A stretch of 10,045 nt of DNA from Bacteroidota bacterium (GTDB lineage Bacteria; Bacteroidota; Bacteroidia; Bacteroidales; UBA4417): assembly GCA_020048595.1 (NCBI GenBank), contig JAIFMH010000323.1:1-10045 (forward strand). The letters are read 5' to 3'. Positions 6,293 to 10,045 of the stretch are shown one piece after another. The position numbers and the translations under genes are program-made. Below the pieces are notes generated by a model that saw nothing but the letters and a program-made list of their open reading frames with translations, ran no database searches and was not told the DNA's origin. Position 1 is the stretch's first letter, and each line of letters starts with the position of its first letter.

Positions 6293-7711
6293 ATGGAAGA
6301 GTTTGAAGAATTTGATGACTTTCGTGACAAACAGTCAACCATTGGAGATGATGGAAGCAGGGTATGGGTTTATCCTAAAAAACCCAAAGGTACACTGTAT
6401 AATTACCGGAAAATAGTATCCTTATTCCTGGTTGCTATTTTTGTTATACTGCCTTTTATCAAAATAAAAGGGGATCCTCTCTTGCTGTTTAATTTTCTGG
6501 AACGGAAATTTATCATATTCGGCGTAATGTTTTATCCGCAGGATTTCCATTTGTTCGTTCTTTCAATGATTGCTTTTATTGTTTTTGTAGTGCTGTTTAC
6601 AGTTATTTTCGGAAGGATTTTCTGTGGGTGGATATGTCCTCAAACCATTTTTATGGAATTTGTGTACCGCCAGATTGAATATTGGATTGAAGGGAATTAC
6701 AGTCAGCAGAGGAAGTTAGATACATCGCCACTTGATTTTAATAAATTCTGGCGCAAAGGCTCAAAGCACATTATCTTCTATATGATATCCTTTATATCGG
6801 CCCACTTTTTTCTGGCTTACATTTTTGGTATCGATTATGTGGAAGACCTGATTTTAGATGGTCCCAAAGCTCACCTGGCAGGATTTGCAGGAGTAATTGT
6901 TTTCAGCGCGGTGCATTATTTTGTTTTCGCGAAATTACGCGAACAGGTATGCATTATTATTTGTCCATATGGCCGTTTGCAAGGAGTATTGCTCGATCGG
7001 AATTCAATTGTTGTAAGTTACGATCACAAAAGAGGCGAGCCCCGGGGAAAGTATAATCCACTCGAAGACCGTGAGGCAAAAGGCAAAGGCGATTGTGTTG
7101 AATGTGGCAGTTGCCAGGCTGTGTGCCCAACAGGTATTGATATACGTAATGGCACCCAGCTTGAGTGTATTAACTGCACCGCCTGTATTGATGCATGTGA
7201 TTCCGTTATGCAACGTGTTAAGAAACCAAAAGGACTTATCCGCTATGCATCCGAACGTAGTATTGCCGATAAAACCAAGTTGAAATTTAACATCCGGATA
7301 TTGTTTTATTCAGTTGTACTGAGCGGTTTGCTTATACTTATTGCTTTTCTGTTTTCGATACGTACTGAAATTGAATCCACTATTCTCCGTCAGAAAGGAA
7401 CCATGTTCCAGGAATACGATTCGTTGCATTATAGTAACATATACAGTATACAGGTGATTAATAAAACGCGGGAAGCTCTGCCTGTTGAATTGAAGCTTGA
7501 TGAACCCGAAAGCGGTGAACTTAAAATGGTAGGCGATCCTTTGATCGTTGAAAAAGGACAGGTTGGCGAAGCTCAGTTTTTAGTGCTGATCCCGAAAAAA
7601 GATTTGAAGTCATCAAATACTAAGGTTGAATTTAAAGTCCTTAGTAATGGAAAAGAAATGGATGAAATAGAATCCACGTTTGTCGGGCCAAATTCGCTGG
7701 ACAGGAAGTAG
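6293..7711 (+). CDS. ccoG: CcoG/FixG (RdxA-type) membrane polyferredoxin, cbb3 oxidase assembly
   Basis: A 472-residue membrane protein. Work on proteobacterial CcoG shows a cupric reductase activity linked to copper delivery to cbb3 oxidase; the same role is inferred here. The N-terminal segment is acidic and soluble. Helices lie at about 41-58, 84-108, 158-178, 196-213 and 334-355. Paired Cys motifs at membrane borders are C111-G-W-I-C115-P and C220-I-I-I-C224-P. Two [4Fe-4S] ferredoxin motifs follow: C268, C271, C274, C278-P and C292, C295, C298, C302. The C-terminal part after the last helix (about 380-470) has the beta-rich pattern of the FixG C-terminal domain (YSIQVINKTREALPVELKL). Length and motif set are normal. 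The gene is separated from ccoP by a terminator and from ccoH by a 230-bp repeat-like gap. Confidence 0.95.
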   Translation: MEEFEEFDDFRDKQSTIGDDGSRVWVYPKKPKGTLYNYRKIVSLFLVAIFVILPFIKIKGDPLLLFNFLERKFIIFGVMFYPQDFHLFVLSMIAFIVFVVLFTVIFGRIFCGWICPQTIFMEFVYRQIEYWIEGNYSQQRKLDTSPLDFNKFWRKGSKHIIFYMISFISAHFFLAYIFGIDYVEDLILDGPKAHLAGFAGVIVFSAVHYFVFAKLREQVCIIICPYGRLQGVLLDRNSIVVSYDHKRGEPRGKYNPLEDREAKGKGDCVECGSCQAVCPTGIDIRNGTQLECINCTACIDACDSVMQRVKKPKGLIRYASERSIADKTKLKFNIRILFYSVVLSGLLILIAFLFSIRTEIESTILRQKGTMFQEYDSLHYSNIYSIQVINKTREALPVELKLDEPESGELKMVGDPLIVEKGQVGEAQFLVLIPKKDLKSSNTKVEFKVLSNGKEMDEIESTFVGPNSLDRK

Positions 7712-7920
7712 ACAAGGAAACGAGAGGACGAAGTTGATAAGAGAGGAGCGAAGAGGCGACTAGGCGAGGGGCGAATTAGAAGAGCGAAAGGAGAAATAGT
7801 GAAAGAAAACCTGACAGCGTCTGACAGGCCTGTCAGTGTTTGCGAATTGGGGAATTGTGGGATTGTGGAATAGGAGAATACGGAAATAGAAAATGGGAAT
7901 TAGAGACGAGGGAATGAAAT
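7711..7920. repeat. Purine-rich, low-complexity intergenic tract with palindrome
   Basis: The gap between ccoG and ccoH is strongly strand-asymmetric. In 7711-7800, 73 of 90 bases are purines, built from loose variants of GAGGCGA, GAGGAGCGA and AGAGCGAAAGG. In 7841-7920 only three of 80 bases are C, with near-repeats such as GGGGAATTGTGGGATTGTGG. No open frame of useful length and no T-tract terminator is present. This resembles degenerate intergenic repeat material rather than a gene. Confidence 0.6.
7811..7836. repeat. Palindromic element CTGACAGGCCTGTCAG with extra half copy
   Basis: A perfect 16-bp palindrome at 7821-7836 (CTGACAGGCCTGTCAG) is preceded by a direct copy of its half, CTGACAG, at 7811-7817. 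The upstream half could alternatively pair with CTGTCAG at 7830-7836 to give a 7-bp stem. No T tract follows, so it is not a standard terminator. It may be a dispersed repeat or a protein-binding site. Confidence 0.7.
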
Positions 7921-7936
7921 ATTTATTCAATTTGAG

Positions 7937-7944
7937 TACCTTTG
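7937..7944 (+). promoter_or_regulatory. Bacteroidota-type -7 promoter element for ccoH
   Basis: TACCTTTG matches TAnnTTTG exactly and lies 27 bp before the ATG at 7972, nearly the same placement as before ccoS (25 bp). No convincing -33 box is seen. Since transcription would begin about 7 bp downstream, the upstream in-frame TTG at 7942 would not be in the transcript, which supports the ATG at 7972 as the ccoH start. Confidence 0.5.
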
Positions 7945-7971
7945 GAAAAACAAGATAATACAGTATTACAA

Positions 7972-8424
7972 ATGAAAATAAAATTTGACTGGGGAACTGG
8001 TATTACCATATTTATTGCATTGTTTCTGCTTGCTAATGCTTTTGTTATATACAAAAGTTTTCAGCAAAAAAATGACCTGGTAGCCAAAGAATACTATCCT
8101 GAAGGCCTGGAATACCAGAAACAGATTGATCGTTTTGCCAAAACTAACGCCTTATCCGGAAAAATAGTAATCAGTGAGGACAAGCTCGGTTTGGTGATTA
8201 CCTATCCGTACGATCTGAAAGGAAAAGATGTTAAAGGTGAAGTGGTATTTTTCAGACCATCGGATGAAAATGCTGATTTTCACGACAGCATTCGATTTGA
8301 TACCTCAATGATCCAACGGATTCCGGTTGAGAAGTTTATTAAAGGCAAGTATGTGGCTAAGTTTTTCTGGAAAATGGATGGAAACGAATATGCTAATGAA
8401 AGTAGTTTCAGAGTGAATAAATAA
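7972..8424 (+). CDS. ccoH: CcoH/FixH, cbb3 oxidase assembly protein
   Basis: A 150-residue protein (from the ATG at 7972) with one N-terminal helix (about residues 9-28, TGITIFIALFLLANAFVIYK) and a periplasmic beta-rich domain. The opening 'KFDWGTGI', followed by the conserved 'LVAKEYYPEGLEYQKQIDR' after the helix, is typical of FixH in this phylum. CcoH is needed for stable assembly of cbb3 oxidase and associates with CcoN in proteobacteria. A longer reading from TTG 7942 adds ten residues (MEKQDNTVLQ), but that codon lies inside the putative -7 box. The gene follows the repeat-like gap after ccoG and precedes the SafE-like gene by 91 bp. Confidence 0.88.
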   Translation: MKIKFDWGTGITIFIALFLLANAFVIYKSFQQKNDLVAKEYYPEGLEYQKQIDRFAKTNALSGKIVISEDKLGLVITYPYDLKGKDVKGEVVFFRPSDENADFHDSIRFDTSMIQRIPVEKFIKGKYVAKFFWKMDGNEYANESSFRVNK

Positions 8425-8515
8425 CTTATTAAATAGAAAATAATAAATAGTTAAAGGACTGTGGAGGAATGTAATCCCTAAATCCTAATCCCCAAAACTT
8501 AACACCTTTACAACC
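8425..8515. other. Short ccoH-safE spacer, no clear signals
   Basis: AT-rich 91 bp. There is a weak imperfect inverted repeat (TAACT at 8422-8426 and AGTTA further on) without a T tract, and a short run of variants of TAATCCC (8470-8493: AATCCC, TAAATCC, TAATCCCC). No -7 box is recognisable, so the next gene is probably co-transcribed with ccoH. Confidence 0.4.
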
Positions 8516-9238
8516 ATGTTTCTTTGGACTGCATTTATAGTAGGATTAGTAGGCAGCGCGCATTGTGCCGGTATGTGCGGACCAATAGCACTTGCTCTTC
8601 CGCTTAAGAGTGATAATTGGTTTACCCGGGTTGGCGGCGGCTTAATTTATAATGTTGGCCGTATTATTACATACATGCTGCTGGGAGCAATTTTTGGATT
8701 GTTGGGAAAAGGGTTGCATATGGCAGGTTTCCAGTTATGGGCATCCATTGTAATTGGAATAATGATGATTGCGCTTGTAGTGGTTCCTCTGATTTTCAGG
8801 AAAATGCCATCGCTGAATAATGTGTTCGAAAGCTACTCAGCACGACTCTTAGGCGGATTTAGAAATATGTTTCGTAAAGGCGGTACTTTATCTTTGTTTG
8901 GTATTGGCTTATTGAATGGAATTCTGCCCTGTGGCCTGGTTTACGTGGCTGTGGCGGGTGCAATAAACTCCGGCGATGTAGTTTCGGCAATGATGTATAT
9001 GGCTTTATTCGGAGCCGGGACTATTCCTGTTATGCTTGCTGTTTCGCTTGCTGGTACCATGATCAGTTTGAAACTCCGGATTTTTGTAAATAAACTTTCT
9101 CCCTACGTAATTGTTCTGCTTGGTGTTCTATTCATACTGCGAGGTTTATCTTTGGGAATCCCGTATGTGAGTCCTAAAGCAGAAGCACTTACGCCGGTGG
9201 TTGAAAAGGCGCACAAGTGCTGTAATCCGGATCAATAA
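8516..9238 (+). CDS. SafE/TauE-like (DsbD_2 family) membrane protein of the cbb3 cluster
   Basis: A 240-residue integral membrane protein with about six helices. Helix 1 holds GSAHCAGMCGP (H16, C17, C21), the signature of the DsbD_2/'sulfite exporter TauE/SafE' family, and the second half-repeat holds NGILPCGLVY (C139), the matching motif. Cys residues in both half-repeats suggest metal handling or thiol chemistry. Members of this family regularly lie at the end of cco clusters in Bacteroidota, and a role in copper transport for oxidase assembly is often suggested; 'sulfite exporter' is only a family label. The C-terminal tail carries H233-K-C235-C236, a possible extra metal-binding site. It follows ccoH and probably shares its transcript. 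The precise function is not known from sequence. Confidence 0.85.
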   Translation: MFLWTAFIVGLVGSAHCAGMCGPIALALPLKSDNWFTRVGGGLIYNVGRIITYMLLGAIFGLLGKGLHMAGFQLWASIVIGIMMIALVVVPLIFRKMPSLNNVFESYSARLLGGFRNMFRKGGTLSLFGIGLLNGILPCGLVYVAVAGAINSGDVVSAMMYMALFGAGTIPVMLAVSLAGTMISLKLRIFVNKLSPYVIVLLGVLFILRGLSLGIPYVSPKAEALTPVVEKAHKCCNPDQ

Positions 9239-9278
9239 AAAACTTTCAGTAAAAAGGATAATATCACTCATTAATCAA

Positions 9279-9286
9279 TAATTTTG
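9279..9286 (+). promoter_or_regulatory. Bacteroidota-type -7 promoter element for the cytochrome c gene
   Basis: TAATTTTG is an exact TAnnTTTG match, 20 bp before the ATG at 9307, in the 68-bp gap after the SafE-like gene. No good -33 TTTG box is present at the expected distance, so confidence is moderate. Confidence 0.45.
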
Positions 9287-9306
9287 CACAAATAAACTAA
9301 TACACT

Positions 9307-9792
9307 ATGAAAACCAAAAATTTTATTGCTTTTGCTATGGCAGGCTTCTTCGGACTTGCTTTGATTACATCATGTGGTGGCGGGAAAACCGGCGACCAAA
9401 CTACAACTGACAGCACGGCTGTTAAAGAGGAGGCCGCTCCTGCAGGTGCCAGCGCCGAGCAATTGGCTTTAGGTAAAAGCATCTACGAAACACCCGGTAA
9501 ATGTATTACTTGTCACCAGGCTACGGGTCAGGGTATTGCAAATGTTTTCCCGAATTTAGTTGGATCTGAATTCTTACTCAATCAGAAAGTTCTTGCTGTT
9601 ACACAGGTTTTGAATGGTTCAGAAAAAGTTGGAAATAAAACAATTAAGTATCCTGCTCCTATGCCACAGCAAGTTGGGTCTTTGGATAGCGCAGTTGCTG
9701 TTATAAATTACGTATTGGTCAACTTTGGAAACAATGGGGGCTTTGTTACAGCCGAAGAAGTTAAGGATATTGTTATTGAACCACGTAAATAA
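9307..9792 (+). CDS. Mono-haem cytochrome c lipoprotein
   Basis: A 161-residue exported protein. Residues 1-22 form a lipoprotein signal peptide ending in the lipobox LITS-C23, followed by GGG and a Thr/Ala-rich flexible linker (about 27-50). The globular domain is a class I cytochrome c: LALGKSIYETPGKC leads to the haem site C66-I-T-C-H70, and M119 in APMPQQVGSL is the probable axial ligand. The last part (SAVAVINYVLVNFGN) is the usual C-terminal helix. It is predicted to be lipid-anchored facing the periplasm. Its place directly after the cbb3 assembly genes suggests an electron shuttle to CcoP/CcoO, but donor and acceptor are inferred. It has its own -7 box and terminator, so it can be expressed separately. 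Confidence 0.88.
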   Translation: MKTKNFIAFAMAGFFGLALITSCGGGKTGDQTTTDSTAVKEEAAPAGASAEQLALGKSIYETPGKCITCHQATGQGIANVFPNLVGSEFLLNQKVLAVTQVLNGSEKVGNKTIKYPAPMPQQVGSLDSAVAVINYVLVNFGNNGGFVTAEEVKDIVIEPRK

Positions 9793-9813
9793 GTTGAATA
9801 CAGAAAATAGTAT

Positions 9814-9838
9814 AAGGGAGTTTCGACTCCCTTTTTTT
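9814..9838 (+). terminator. Intrinsic terminator after the cytochrome c gene
   Basis: Stem GGGAGT 9816-9821 with ACTCCC 9826-9831 around a stable TTCG loop, followed by a run of seven T (9832-9838). AA at 9814-9815 can extend the stem by pairing with the first T residues. It separates the cco locus from the convergent gene on the minus strand. Confidence 0.9.
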
Positions 9839-9898
9839 ATGCAACCACATATCAGACAATCTTAGGATATCAGATTAAAATTGTTTCTAATTAGTAGC

Positions 9899-10045
9899 TT
9901 AATCAATACACAGATTCTTTAATTTATCCAGGCTGCCTTTGTAAACATTAAAATCCACATTTCCACGAATACCATCAACTTTTCCCTTTTCACTATGCTG
10001 CCAGAGTATCCATGGAGTATTAAATTCATTATAAAAACGGTCGTG
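9899..10045 (-). CDS. GH25-family lysozyme, C-terminal fragment (5' end outside window)
   Basis: Read on the minus strand from the right edge, the frame gives 48 residues and ends at TAA (complement of 9899-9901). The sequence contains PWILWQHSEKGKVDGIRGNVDFNVYKGSLDKLKNLCI. The pattern 'W..WQ.S..G.V.GI.GNVD.N...G....L..L' is the C-terminal signature of glycoside hydrolase family 25 (Chalaropsis-type) lysozymes, which cleave peptidoglycan between N-acetylmuramic acid and N-acetylglucosamine. The GNVD.N strand closes the barrel; the catalytic acids near the start and middle of the domain are outside the window. The gene converges on the cytochrome c gene and appears functionally unrelated to the oxidase. 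Confidence 0.8.
   Translation of the reverse strand, partial: HDRFYNEFNTPWILWQHSEKGKVDGIRGNVDFNVYKGSLDKLKNLCID

Noticed and set aside
7004..7283. Short open frames over the ferredoxin region of ccoG
   Set aside because: They lie inside the conserved Cys-motif region of ccoG in other frames and have no family resemblance or start signals.
7847..7890. G-quadruplex in the G-rich part of the ccoG-ccoH gap
   Set aside because: Only one GGGG and one GGG run are present, the rest being GG pairs; a stable three-tier quadruplex is not supported.

Overview
The window is a cbb3-type (high-affinity, microaerobic) cytochrome c oxidase locus from a member of the Bacteroidota. The lineage call rests on three things. 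The gene order ccoI-ccoS-ccoN/O-ccoQ-ccoP-ccoG-ccoH-safE-like, with N and O as one continuous unit, is typical of that phylum. Three upstream regions carry the Bacteroidota -7 promoter motif TAnnTTTG a short distance before a start codon. The flanking genes (6-phosphofructokinase and GH25 lysozyme) also resemble Bacteroidota proteins. The DNA is moderately AT-rich and Shine-Dalgarno sequences are weak or absent.

Layout: 1-186 is the 3' end of a 6-phosphofructokinase gene, closed by an intrinsic terminator (211-239). Bases 247-363 hold three tandem hairpins of an 'AGAGACGC...GCGTCTCT' palindromic repeat. Then come ccoI (417-2798, copper P-type ATPase), a 218-bp AT-rich regulatory gap with a promoter and a widely spaced 13-bp inverted repeat, and ccoS (3017), ccoN (3216), ccoO (to 5296), ccoQ (5315) and ccoP (5531-6163), ended by a terminator at 6236-6269. 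ccoG (6293-7711) follows, then a 230-bp purine-biased, repeat-like gap with a palindrome, then ccoH (best start 7972), a SafE/DsbD_2-type membrane protein (8516-9238) and a mono-heme cytochrome c lipoprotein (9307-9792) with its own promoter and terminator. The last 147 bases are the 3' end of a GH25 lysozyme gene on the minus strand.

How the genes work together: CcoN (haems b and b3, CuB), CcoO and CcoP (one c-type haem each) and small CcoQ form the oxidase. CcoI, CcoG, CcoH, CcoS and probably the SafE-like protein supply copper and assemble it. The lipoprotein cytochrome c is a plausible electron carrier to CcoP/CcoO.

The most notable anomaly is inside the catalytic subunit. The ccoN frame and the ccoO frame, which should form one ccoNO gene, are out of register at about 4403-4411. 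The conserved loop between CcoN helices 11 and 12 is missing, as if about 55-61 bp (length 1 mod 3) had been lost. This is either an inactivating deletion or a sequencing/assembly error. Otherwise the locus is canonical, and I found no evidence of a wholly new system.
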